A stretch of 64,000 bases of DNA from Paraburkholderia tuberum STM678 (GTDB taxonomy: Bacteria; Pseudomonadota; Gammaproteobacteria; Burkholderiales; Burkholderiaceae): NCBI RefSeq assembly GCF_902833905.1, contig NZ_CADFGP010000021.1:62001-126000 (forward strand), read 5' to 3'. A program made the translations under genes and the position numbers. The notes below the pieces were generated by a model. The model was given only the letters and a program-made list of their open reading frames with translations, was not told where the DNA came from and ran no database searches. How positions within the stretch are numbered: position 1 is the first letter of the stretch; the number at the start of each line of letters is the position of its first letter. Shown one piece after another: positions 25,761-34,716 of the stretch.

Positions 25761-26840
25761 ATGAGAATCGCCCAGATCGCTCCGCTTTACGAAAGCGTGC
25801 CGCCGTACGCGTACGGCGCCACCGAACGCGTCGTGTCGTATCTGACCGAAGAGCTGGTCGCGCGCGGCCACGACGTGACGCTCTATGCGAGCGCCGATTC
25901 GACGAGCGCCGCGCGGCTCGTGCCGATCTGCCCGCGCGGTCTTTGGCGCGACGCGAACGTGTGGGACACGCAAACCCATCACGTCAGGCAGCTCGCGCGC
26001 GTGATTCGCGACGCGGACCGCTTCGACGTCGTCCATTTTCACGGCGAGCCGCTGCATTTCGCGTGGGCCGAGCGCCTGCCATGCCGTACGCTGACGACGC
26101 TGCACGGCCGTCTGCTGCTGAACGATCATGGCCCGCTGTTTCGCGAATTCGCGCGCGTGCCGGTGGTGTCGATTTCCGCGAGTCAGCGCCGGCCCGTGTC
26201 GTGGGCGAACTGGCAGGGCACGGTCCATCACGGACTGCCGCTCGACCAGTTCGAATTTCAACCGATGGCCGGTTCCTATCTGCTTTTTCTCGGCCGCATG
26301 ATGCCGGAGAAACGTCCCGATCTCGCGATCGAAATCGCCCGGCGCAGCGGCTTGCCATTGAAGATCGCCGCGAAGATTCATCCCGGCGAACGCGACTATT
26401 TCCGCGAACGCATCGATCCGCTGTTGCGCCGCTCCGGCGCGTTCACCGAATACCTTGGCGAAGTCGGCGGCGGCGCGCGCCGGCAATTGATCGAGAACGC
26501 GCGTGCGTTGCTGCTGCCGATCGAATGGGACGAGCCATTCGGCATGGTCATGATCGAGGCGATGGCATGCGGCACGCCGGCGATCGCGTTTCGCCGCGGC
26601 GCGGTGCCCGAATTGATCGAAGACGGCGTGAGCGGCCTGATCGTCGATAACGTGGACGAGGCCGTGCAAGCGGTTGCGCGCATCGACAGCATCGAGCGCG
26701 GCGCGTGCCGCCGCGCGTTCGAGCGCCGCTTCACGGCCGCGCGCATGACCGACGACTATCTGACGATCTACGACGCGCTGCTCGCGCACGACACGAGCGG
26801 CCGCCCGCGAGCAACGGGCAGTCAGCCCGCGCCGGTGTAA
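25761..26840 (+). CDS. GT4-family glycosyltransferase
   Basis: 359 residues in the GT-B fold. The N-terminal domain starts MRIAQIAPLYESVPP and includes YGATERVVSYLTEELVARGH. The C-terminal domain has LLFLGRMMPEKRPDLAIEIA and the donor-site ExxxxxxxE stretch EPFGMVMIEAMACGTPAIAF. It transfers a sugar from an NDP donor, acceptor unknown. It lies at the left edge of the glycan/signalling island. Confidence 0.88.
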   Translation: MRIAQIAPLYESVPPYAYGATERVVSYLTEELVARGHDVTLYASADSTSAARLVPICPRGLWRDANVWDTQTHHVRQLARVIRDADRFDVVHFHGEPLHFAWAERLPCRTLTTLHGRLLLNDHGPLFREFARVPVVSISASQRRPVSWANWQGTVHHGLPLDQFEFQPMAGSYLLFLGRMMPEKRPDLAIEIARRSGLPLKIAAKIHPGERDYFRERIDPLLRRSGAFTEYLGEVGGGARRQLIENARALLLPIEWDEPFGMVMIEAMACGTPAIAFRRGAVPELIEDGVSGLIVDNVDEAVQAVARIDSIERGACRRAFERRFTAARMTDDYLTIYDALLAHDTSGRPRATGSQPAPV

Positions 26841-27145
26841 TTGCGTTAACCGGACCGCCCGCGCGGCGCACCTCGGCTTCGCGGGGCGTCCGGCTTTGCA
26901 TCACCGCGAGGGTCGCTGCGGCAGTGTGATGTTGCACGACATTCGTCATATGCATTGTGCGAGCTTCGCGCGGCGCTTGCGGCCCGCGTGACTGGATTGT
27001 GGCGGAGGCTGAAAACCGCCGTCGCCAAAAGAACGTTTTTACCGGCAACGCCCCAAAAAATGCAGCGACGGCATATGGCTTGCTCGTTTGTTTGACTAAC
27101 AGGAAAGGTCCGCTTTCACGCCCGCTTTTACGTCCCGGAGCCCAC
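26841..27145. other. 305-bp gap before the CheB-like gene
   Basis: The region is less GC-rich toward its right end, with a small hairpin (GGCGG-N10-CCGCC near 27001-27020). It probably carries the promoter for the two chemotaxis-type signalling genes. No gene is seen. Confidence 0.35.
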
Positions 27146-28135
27146 TTGACCCACCGCGACTTCATCGTAATCGGCACGTCCTCGGGAGGGGTCGATGCGC
27201 TGCGTTCGCTTGCCTCGCAGCTTCCCGTCGATATGCCCGCCAGCATCGCCGTCGTGCTGCATATCGGCGCGCATGGCAGCATGCTGCCCGCGCTTCTGAA
27301 CCAGGCCGGACCGCTACCCGCCAAGCACGCACAGGATGGCGAACATTACGCGCCCGGCAGAATTTACGTGGCGCCGCCCGATCGGCACCTCGTCGTCGAG
27401 GATGGGCTACTGCGGCTTCTGCACGGCGCGAAAGAGAACTTCGCGCGCCCGGCGATCGACCCCCTCTTTCGCACTGCGGCCACGCAGATAGGGCCACGCG
27501 CGATCGGCGTGATCCTGACCGGCCTGCTCGACGATGGCACCGCGGGCCTCGAAGCAATCCAGGCGTGCGGCGGCGCGACGCTCGTCCAGGACCCGGCCGA
27601 CGCGTTCGCGAGCGAGATGCCGCGACATGCATCGCCGTTTGCCGACCACGTGCTGCCGCTCGATCAAATGGGGCAATGTTTGGTAAAACTGACCGGCGGC
27701 AACGCCAGCGCGCCGGGAAAAAACGGCCGTGCGCGGCGCGAGGCGACCGATCGCATCGTTCTCGAACAAGACGCGTGGCTGGCCGGCACCACGGCATTCG
27801 AAGCAATCAGGGGACTCGCGACGCCCTCGACTTTCACATGCCCCGAATGCAACGGCACGCTGTGGCGCATGACCGGATCGCGGGTGATGCGTTATCGCTG
27901 TCATACCGGTCATGCGTATTCGGCCGCGTCGCTCGGCGACGGCCGCATGACGGATGCCGAGGACTCATTGCGCAAAGCGCTGCGCGCGCTGCGCGAGCGC
28001 GAAATGTTTAGCCGCGAGTTGCGCGACCATTTCGCCAAAACCGGAGATACCGCCGCCCAACAGCGCGAGGAGGATAATGTGCTGCGCGCGAGGCACGCGG
28101 CCGAACTGCTGCAGTCGATGCTGATGGAAAAATGA
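27146..28135 (+). CDS. Free-standing CheB-type methylesterase with zinc-ribbon tail
   Basis: About 329 residues. The CheB esterase domain shows the catalytic Ser in VIGTSSGGVDALR, His in AVVLHIGAHG and Asp in GLLDDGTAGLEA. There is no receiver domain. The C-terminal part has CPECNGTLWRM and RYRCHTGHAYS, a zinc-ribbon-like tail typical of this solo CheB group, then a helical segment. TTG at 27146 is the likely start, with GGAG 6 nt upstream and the domain beginning immediately after. It overlaps or abuts the next gene, suggesting one signalling unit. Confidence 0.8.
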   Translation: MTHRDFIVIGTSSGGVDALRSLASQLPVDMPASIAVVLHIGAHGSMLPALLNQAGPLPAKHAQDGEHYAPGRIYVAPPDRHLVVEDGLLRLLHGAKENFARPAIDPLFRTAATQIGPRAIGVILTGLLDDGTAGLEAIQACGGATLVQDPADAFASEMPRHASPFADHVLPLDQMGQCLVKLTGGNASAPGKNGRARREATDRIVLEQDAWLAGTTAFEAIRGLATPSTFTCPECNGTLWRMTGSRVMRYRCHTGHAYSAASLGDGRMTDAEDSLRKALRALREREMFSRELRDHFAKTGDTAAQQREEDNVLRARHAAELLQSMLMEK

Positions 28136-28239
28136 GTGCAATGCGGGATAATAACCGTCCGAGCCAGCAGGAAATGGGCTCGTCGCCCTATAAAAATCCA
28201 CCGCTGAACACTATCCTTTCCAAGAAGGGACACGCAGCC

Positions 28240-31200
28240 ATGTCAAAGAAGCGAGGGCAAACTCTGCCTAGCCAGGCACTCTATCCGATCGTCGGTATCG
28301 GCGCATCGGCGGGGGGGCTTAACGCGCTGACGGAGTTCTTCGAGGCGCTGCCCGCGCGCACGTCGATGGCCTTCGTCGTGGTCGTTCACCTGTTGCCGGA
28401 TCACGAAAGCAATCTGGCCTCACTGCTGCAGAAAGTCACCAGCATGTCCGTGCAGCAGGTCACCGGCCCCACGCCGATCGAATCGGACCACGTCTATCTG
28501 GTCGCGCCCTCGTTCGAGATGATCATGGTCGACGGCTACCTGCGCGTCACGCGCAAGCTGCCCGAGGAAGGACGCCGCGCGAGCATCGATCTGTTTTTCC
28601 GCACGCTCGCCGAGGCGCACCGCGAACGCGCGATAGGGATCGTGATGTCGGGAGCGGGCTCGGACGGCTCGGTCGGCTTGTCGCGCATCAAGGAAATGGG
28701 CGGCATCACGCTCGTGCAGGACCCTTCCGAGGCCGAATACGACAGCATGCCGCGCAGCGCAATCGCGACCGGCATGGCCGACTTCGTGATGACCGCGGCC
28801 GAGATGCCGCAACGGCTGCTCGATCTGTGGTCCACCGCGCGGGAAATCCATCTGCCGGCCGCGGAGGCGGACGAGCCCGAGGAAGACACGGTCAACGAGT
28901 CGGCCGAGCGCGCGCTGCGCGAAATCATGGTGATTCTGCGCACCCGCACCGCACACGATTTCCGACATTACAAACGGGCTACGGTTCTGCGGCGTATCGA
29001 ACGCCGGCTGCAAGTCAACGGCATTACCGACCTGCAGGTGTATCGCGATTATCTGCATCTGCACCCTGAAGAAACCCAGGCGCTGTTGCAGGACATGCTG
29101 ATCAGCGTCACCAATTTCTTCCGCGACAAGGAAGCGTTCGACGTGCTCGAACGTGAAGTATTGCCGCCCCTGTTCGAAAACCGCGGCGAACAGGACCGCA
29201 TCCGCGTGTGGTCGGTGGGCTGCGCGACGGGCGAAGAAGCCTATTCGCTGGCGATGCTGCTGCAGGAACGCTCGCTGAAGTCGCCCGAGGGCGTGTCTTT
29301 TCAGGTATTCGCGACCGACATCGACGAGCGCGCCATTTCCCTCGCGCGCGCCGGTGTGTACCCGGACTCGATCTCCGCCGACCTGACGCCGGCGCGCATC
29401 CGCCAGTTCTTCACGAGGGACGCCGCGCATTTCCGGATCAAGAAAGAGCTGCGCGAGCACATGCTGTTCGCCCACCACAACGTGCTGAGCGACCCGCCGT
29501 TCTCGCGGCTCGACATGATCTGCTGCCGCAACCTGCTGATCTACCTCGACCGCGAAGCGCAGATCGAAATCCTGAAGATGTTCCACTTCGCGCTGCGGCC
29601 CGGCGGCATGCTGTTCCTCGGCAGCTCGGAGTCGGCCGACGGCGTGAGCTCGATGTTCACCGTGGTCGACAAGCGCAACCGCATCTATCGCGCGAACATG
29701 GCGGTACGCAGTGACACGCCGCTGCCGATCGCGATTTCCGGCACCATGAGCTCGCGGCCTGTCGTGACCACGGTGCAGCCGCCGGGGCGCCGGCGCTTTT
29801 CGTTCGGCGATCTGCATCAGCGGCTCGTCGAGCAATATGCGCCGCCCAGCGTGCTGGTGAGCCGCGAATCCGAAATCGTTCATCTGTCCGATCGCGCCGG
29901 GCGTTTTCTGCAGTATTCCGGCGGCGAGCCCTCGCACAACATCGTAGCCGTCGTGCGTCCGGAACTGCGGCTGGAACTGCGCACCGCGATCTATCAGGCC
30001 TTGCACACGAACCGCAGCGTCGAAGCGCGCCGCGTGCGCATCGAGCGCGATGGCCGATCGTACTTCGTCAACATGACCGCGCGGCCCGTGCACGATCCGG
30101 AAGCGAACGCGGACTTCGTGCTGGTGCTGTTCGACGAGGTCGAGGACAGCGTGGCGAACGCCGAAACGGCGCCGGCCGACGTGCAGAAAGACCCGATCAT
30201 CACTCAGCTCGAACGGGAACTGCAACGCACGAAGGAACAGTTGCAGTCCACGATCGAGCAGTCGGAAACCTCAACCGAGGAGCTGAAGGCATCGAACGAG
30301 GAATTGCAGGCGATCAACGAGGAACTGCGCTCGGCGACCGAGGAACTCGAAACCAGCAAGGAAGAGCTGCAATCGATCAACGAGGAGTTGACCACGGTCA
30401 ACGCGGAGCTGAAGTCGAAGGTCGAGGAAACCGGCAAGATCAACGACGACTTGCACAACCTGATCGCCGCGAACGACATCGGCACCATCTTCGTCGACCG
30501 CAACATCTGCATCAAGCGCTATACGCCGCGCGCAACCGACGTCTTCAGCATCATTCCGTCGGACATCGGCCGCTCGCTGCTCGACATCACACACCGCCTC
30601 GAATACGACAAGCTCGCCGACGACGCGGCCGAGGCATTCGACTCGTTGCGCCTGATCGAACGCGAGCTGAAGAGCAACGACGGGCGCTGGTATCTCGCGC
30701 GCTTCGTGCCTTACCGCACGACCGAAGACCGCATCGACGGCGCGGTGCTGTCGTTCATCGACATCACCGGGCGGCGTCAGGCGGAAGACCGGCTGCGCGA
30801 AGGCGAGCGCCGCATGCGCATCGTCGCGGAAAGCACGCGCGACTACGCGATCATCACCTTCGACGACAACGGCGTGATCAACAGCTGGAACGCGGGCGCG
30901 GAACGGATTTTCGGCTATACGGAAGCCGATATGATCGGCCAGTCCGCCGACATCCTGTACACCGAAGAGGACCGCGCCGACAACGTCGCGCAACGCGAGT
31001 TCGCCGAAGCGCGTCTGAATGGCCGCGCCGAAGAGGAGCGCTGGCATTTGCGCAAGGACGGCACGCGCTTTTTCGCGAGCGGCGTGCTGTCCCGTCTCGA
31101 CGAACCGGGCATCAGCGGCTTTGCGCAGATCACGCGCGATCTCGGCGAATATGTGAACGAACCGACCTCGGGACGCGGCACCCATGTCGAATCGCTGCGC

Positions 31201-32322
31201 GCGGCAAGCGAGCGCGACGCACAGCGGCGCCGCGACGAATTTCTCGCGGTCGTGTCGCACGAGCTCAAGCATCCGCTGAACCTGATTTCGGCCAGCGCCG
31301 AGCTGATCGCGCGCGCGCCGGAAACGCGGCAGAACCTGAACGTGTCGCGCGCGACCGATACGATCCGCCGCACCGTGATGGGCCAGGCGCAAATCATCGA
31401 CGATCTGCTCGACATTTCGCGCGTGCGCACGGGCAAGCTGTCGGTCGTGCGCACCGTGGTCGACATGCGCGAGATCGTGCAGCGCGTGTGCAGCGCGGTG
31501 CAGGACGATACGGCGCAGCGCGGCGTCGCGTTGAGCGTCGACATCACCGATGCGCCCGTGATCATTCACGCGGACCTCACGCGGATCGAGCAGATCGTGT
31601 GGAATCTGATCAGCAATGCACTGAAGTTCACGCAGCGCGGTTCGATTCAGGTGTCGTTGCAGGTCAACGATCACGCCGAGGCCGTGCTGCGCGTCAGCGA
31701 TACCGGCATCGGCATCGAGGCGTCGCTGCTGCCGCATATCTTCGAGATGTTCCAGCAGAGCCGCGATCCGGGCTTGCGCCGCGGGGGCCTCGGCATCGGC
31801 CTCGCGCTGGTGCGTGATCTGGTCAACCTGCACGGCGGCGCAGTGCGTGCGGAGTCGGACGGCGTCGGCCGCGGCGCGACTTTCACGGTGACCCTGCCCA
31901 CCCACCGGCTCGCCACCCGCACGAGCGCGGATATCGAAGTCACCGCCGAGCCGTTGAAAGGCACGCGCATCCTGATGGTCGACGACGACGCCGCGACCGT
32001 CGAAACCTTCAAGCTGCTGCTGGAAAGCGAGGGCGCCGAAGTGCGGACCGCGACGAGCGGCGAGGAAGCGTTGACGATGATCAACGGCAACGCGCCCGAT
32101 ATCATCCTGTCCGACATCGGCATGCCGGGCATGAACGGTATGGAGTTCATCGGCAAGCTGCGCGGCATGCCGACGATGAAGTCCGTGATCTGCGTCGCGG
32201 TCAGCGGCTTTGGACAGCAGGCGGACGTCAGTGCGGCCGAACACGCGGGCTTCGACGCGCACCTGAAAAAGCCGGTGGTTCTCGAAGACCTGCTGAGCAT
32301 TTTCGCGCGGCTGCGCGGCTGA
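28240..32322 (+). CDS. CheB/CheR/PAS/histidine kinase/receiver hybrid sensor
   Basis: 1360 residues. A CheB esterase domain opens the protein (Ser23, His50, Asp142). A CheR methyltransferase follows (VTNFFRDKEAF, SAM site SVGCATGEEAYS). Next come a PAS-like region, a long coiled coil (TSTEELKASNEELQAINEEL), two PAS domains, a histidine kinase (His1007 in VVSHELKHPLN, N-box NLISNALKFT) and a C-terminal receiver (Asp1292 in LSDIGMPG). It probably couples protein methylation chemistry to phosphorelay. ATG 28240 has AAGGGA upstream. An ATG at 28132 overlapping the previous stop is the alternative. No chemoreceptor gene is near. Confidence 0.9.
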   Translation: MSKKRGQTLPSQALYPIVGIGASAGGLNALTEFFEALPARTSMAFVVVVHLLPDHESNLASLLQKVTSMSVQQVTGPTPIESDHVYLVAPSFEMIMVDGYLRVTRKLPEEGRRASIDLFFRTLAEAHRERAIGIVMSGAGSDGSVGLSRIKEMGGITLVQDPSEAEYDSMPRSAIATGMADFVMTAAEMPQRLLDLWSTAREIHLPAAEADEPEEDTVNESAERALREIMVILRTRTAHDFRHYKRATVLRRIERRLQVNGITDLQVYRDYLHLHPEETQALLQDMLISVTNFFRDKEAFDVLEREVLPPLFENRGEQDRIRVWSVGCATGEEAYSLAMLLQERSLKSPEGVSFQVFATDIDERAISLARAGVYPDSISADLTPARIRQFFTRDAAHFRIKKELREHMLFAHHNVLSDPPFSRLDMICCRNLLIYLDREAQIEILKMFHFALRPGGMLFLGSSESADGVSSMFTVVDKRNRIYRANMAVRSDTPLPIAISGTMSSRPVVTTVQPPGRRRFSFGDLHQRLVEQYAPPSVLVSRESEIVHLSDRAGRFLQYSGGEPSHNIVAVVRPELRLELRTAIYQALHTNRSVEARRVRIERDGRSYFVNMTARPVHDPEANADFVLVLFDEVEDSVANAETAPADVQKDPIITQLERELQRTKEQLQSTIEQSETSTEELKASNEELQAINEELRSATEELETSKEELQSINEELTTVNAELKSKVEETGKINDDLHNLIAANDIGTIFVDRNICIKRYTPRATDVFSIIPSDIGRSLLDITHRLEYDKLADDAAEAFDSLRLIERELKSNDGRWYLARFVPYRTTEDRIDGAVLSFIDITGRRQAEDRLREGERRMRIVAESTRDYAIITFDDNGVINSWNAGAERIFGYTEADMIGQSADILYTEEDRADNVAQREFAEARLNGRAEEERWHLRKDGTRFFASGVLSRLDEPGISGFAQITRDLGEYVNEPTSGRGTHVESLRAASERDAQRRRDEFLAVVSHELKHPLNLISASAELIARAPETRQNLNVSRATDTIRRTVMGQAQIIDDLLDISRVRTGKLSVVRTVVDMREIVQRVCSAVQDDTAQRGVALSVDITDAPVIIHADLTRIEQIVWNLISNALKFTQRGSIQVSLQVNDHAEAVLRVSDTGIGIEASLLPHIFEMFQQSRDPGLRRGGLGIGLALVRDLVNLHGGAVRAESDGVGRGATFTVTLPTHRLATRTSADIEVTAEPLKGTRILMVDDDAATVETFKLLLESEGAEVRTATSGEEALTMINGNAPDIILSDIGMPGMNGMEFIGKLRGMPTMKSVICVAVSGFGQQADVSAAEHAGFDAHLKKPVVLEDLLSIFARLRG

Positions 32323-32404
32323 ACTAGCGGCTTGACGGGGCGCAACGCATCTATCCGTTGCTTTGCGACGACGACGCGTTGCGCGAGGCCGATCCGTTTG
32401 TCGG

Positions 32405-32920
32405 CCTCAGGGCTGAACCAGCCGTCGGGCGACGACGTATTTAAATGCGCGCGTGAATGCGGGCCGCTCAGGAAGCCATACCAGCAGTTCAGCACGTGCT
32501 TGAGTTGCGCGTTGAGCGCCGGGTCGCGAAACAGCGCGTAGCCGGACGGCATGCACATCGGCCAGTCGAGCACCGCGTTCAGCGGACAGTGAATCAGATC
32601 GGATTTGCTGAACGGCGGTGCGTAGGTCATCAGGTAGTCGACGATCGTCATCAGTTCGTCGATCGATGCATAGCCGAGCACGTAGCCCGCCTCTTGCGCC
32701 TGAATGATGGCCCGCGTCATATCCATGCGCAGCACCGGATCGCCTTCGATCAGCGCCGCGAGTTCTTCGACGGCGCGCGTGCGTGGCGCCGTGCGCGCAC
32801 GTTCGCGCGCTTGGCGACCAGCATGGTCCGTTAGCGCGCGAGATGCGCTTCCTCGCGCGGCAGCCATCCTCCAAGCCGCCGCCGTTGCGTGCGCGGGCTC
32901 GCCACTTCGTCGTTCGTCAT
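32405..32920 (-). pseudogene. Phosphatidylserine-decarboxylase-family protein, frameshifted and truncated
   Basis: ATG at 32920 with AAGGGCG upstream opens MTNDEVASPRTQRRRLGGWL and continues to HLAR, then hits a stop. The next frame resumes with LTDHAGRQARERARTAPRTR and runs through the PSDC-type N-terminal domain (DMTRAIIQAQEAGYVLG, LNAVLDWPMCMPSGYALF, LNCWYGFLSGPHSRAHLN). It ends near GWFSPEA. The C-terminal decarboxylase domain is absent and the hybrid kinase gene ends close by. A short frameshifting deletion plus a 3' truncation explains the remnant. Confidence 0.65.
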
Positions 32921-32988
32921 GCTTCGCCCTTCTTAAGTGCGACCCTTCGCGCACCGCGCCGGCGGAATGCAGCTTGCTACTCGCCGGT

Positions 32989-33696
32989 ATGGAATCGGGC
33001 CAGCGCTTGCTCGTCATCTCACCGCATCTCGACGATGCGGTCCTCAGCTGCGGACTTCTGATCGCCGCGCATCCCCGCACGGTCGTCTGCACGGTTTTCA
33101 CCGCGCCGCCCGCCGAGAACATGACGACCGATTGGGACCGCGCGGCCGGTTTCGCCGACGCGTTCGAAGCGATGCGGGCGCGTCAGGCGGAAGACCGGGA
33201 GGCGCTGGGGTTGTTGTCGGCGATTCCCGTGCATCTGCTGTTTCGCGACGCGCAATACCACGCATCGCCTGATGCGGACGAGCTGATCACCGCGTTGAAC
33301 CACGCTGTTTCCGAAACAAAACCCACGCTGATCGTGATGCCGTTGGGCCTGTTCCATTCGGATCACGTTCTCGTGTCCAATGCCTGTCTCGCCCTGATGC
33401 GGCGTCAGCCAGCCACGCAGTTCGTCGCGTATGAAGACGTGCCCTACCGGCGCATGTCCGGCGTCGTGCAAGCGCGCCTGTGCGACCTCGCGAAACGCGG
33501 CTACGCCGCCCAGCCACCGCACGCGTTCGATGCGCCCGGCACCATGCAACACGAGCGCATGAAGCGCGCGGCAATCGACGCCTACCGCAGCCAACTGCGC
33601 GCATTCGGTCCCGAAGGACAGGCGAACCTCTTTTCGCCTGAACGCTGTTGGCAGCTTGGCTGCGACGAATCGGCTCCAACTACGCAAAACGCGTGA
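32989..33696 (+). CDS. PIG-L/LmbE-family deacetylase
   Basis: 235 residues. The zinc-site motif LVISPHLDDAVLSCG near the N-terminus and FHSDHVLV later are diagnostic of PIG-L deacetylases, which remove acetyl groups from N-acetylglucosaminyl conjugates. ATG at 32989 places the fold right at the start. A GT2 gene begins 57 bp downstream. Such deacetylase/transferase pairs often modify one glycoconjugate. Confidence 0.88.
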   Translation: MESGQRLLVISPHLDDAVLSCGLLIAAHPRTVVCTVFTAPPAENMTTDWDRAAGFADAFEAMRARQAEDREALGLLSAIPVHLLFRDAQYHASPDADELITALNHAVSETKPTLIVMPLGLFHSDHVLVSNACLALMRRQPATQFVAYEDVPYRRMSGVVQARLCDLAKRGYAAQPPHAFDAPGTMQHERMKRAAIDAYRSQLRAFGPEGQANLFSPERCWQLGCDESAPTTQNA

Positions 33697-33752
33697 CGTA
33701 CGGCACGAGGTTTGCTGCGTCGTCGCAGTCCAACGTTGAACGATTGCACAGC

Positions 33753-34685
33753 ATGCAAACCAAAGCCCCCCACCCGCGTATTTCGGTCGTCGTTCTCACG
33801 TATAACCGTGCGGGCGAATTGCTCACTACCCTGGAACGTCTGCTCGCGTTGCCCGAAAACCCGCCGATCATCGTCGCCGACAACGGTTCCACCGACACCA
33901 CGGTCGCACTCGTCGAAGCGCGCTATCCGAGCGTTCGCGTCGTCGAATGCAACGGCAATCTCGGCGCGGCAGGGCGCAACCACGCGGTCGCGTGCGTCGA
34001 GACCGACTATGTCGCGTTCTGCGATGACGACACCTGGTGGGGCCCGGGCTCGCTCGAACGCGCGGTGCAATTGCTCGATGCATGGCCGCGCGTCGGTGTG
34101 CTGAACGCGCGTGTCGCGGTCGGCGCGGACAACACGACGGATCCGACCTGTGCGTTGATGCGCGCAAGCCCGCTCGGCCGTGTCGGTCTGCCGGGGCCCT
34201 CCTTGATCGGCTTGATGGCGGGCGCATGCGTGTTTCGCGCGGCGCTGTATCGCGAGATCGGCGGCTATGAGCCGCGTCTTTTCATCGGCGGTGAGGAAGC
34301 ACTCGTTTCGCTCGACGTGCTCGCGTCGGGACATGCGATCGTCTACTGCGAGCAGTTGACGCTCCATCACCATCCGTCGCCGGTGCGCGACAGCGCGTTG
34401 CGCCGTCGCATGCTCGCGCGCAACGCCGCGTGGGTCGCGTGGCTGCGTCTGCCGTTGGGCGAAGCGTTGAGCGCGACTGTGCGCGCCCTCGACGTATTCG
34501 CGTGGGAAGGCACGCTGATGCGCGACGGCACCGAATTACTGGCCGGGCTCGCGTGGACCGTGCGAGAACGCCGGGTGGTCCCCCGGTCGATCCTCGCGAT
34601 GCGCGACCGCGTGCGCGCGGCCGAGCGCAATCTCGACGCGTCCGCAACGACGACTGTTGGTGGCAAGTTCGACGCGTCGATCTGA
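33753..34685 (+). CDS. GT2-family glycosyltransferase
   Basis: 310 residues in the GT-A fold. VVVLTYNRAGELLTTLERLL opens the domain. IIVADNGSTDTT and YVAFCDDDTWW (metal-binding DDD) follow. GGEEALVSLDVLASGH matches the acceptor-side region. No strong membrane helices are visible. It is probably co-transcribed with the deacetylase and convergent with the ABC fusion gene. Confidence 0.88.
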   Translation: MQTKAPHPRISVVVLTYNRAGELLTTLERLLALPENPPIIVADNGSTDTTVALVEARYPSVRVVECNGNLGAAGRNHAVACVETDYVAFCDDDTWWGPGSLERAVQLLDAWPRVGVLNARVAVGADNTTDPTCALMRASPLGRVGLPGPSLIGLMAGACVFRAALYREIGGYEPRLFIGGEEALVSLDVLASGHAIVYCEQLTLHHHPSPVRDSALRRRMLARNAAWVAWLRLPLGEALSATVRALDVFAWEGTLMRDGTELLAGLAWTVRERRVVPRSILAMRDRVRAAERNLDASATTTVGGKFDASI

Positions 34686-34716
34686 GACCTCGCTCAGACC
34701 TGAATCGCGCGCATCA

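Noticed and set aside
28420..32262. Two long minus-strand frames (601 and 663 codons) opposite the hybrid kinase
   Set aside because: They have shadow composition and no recognisable domain, while the plus strand has complete CheB, CheR, kinase and receiver motifs.
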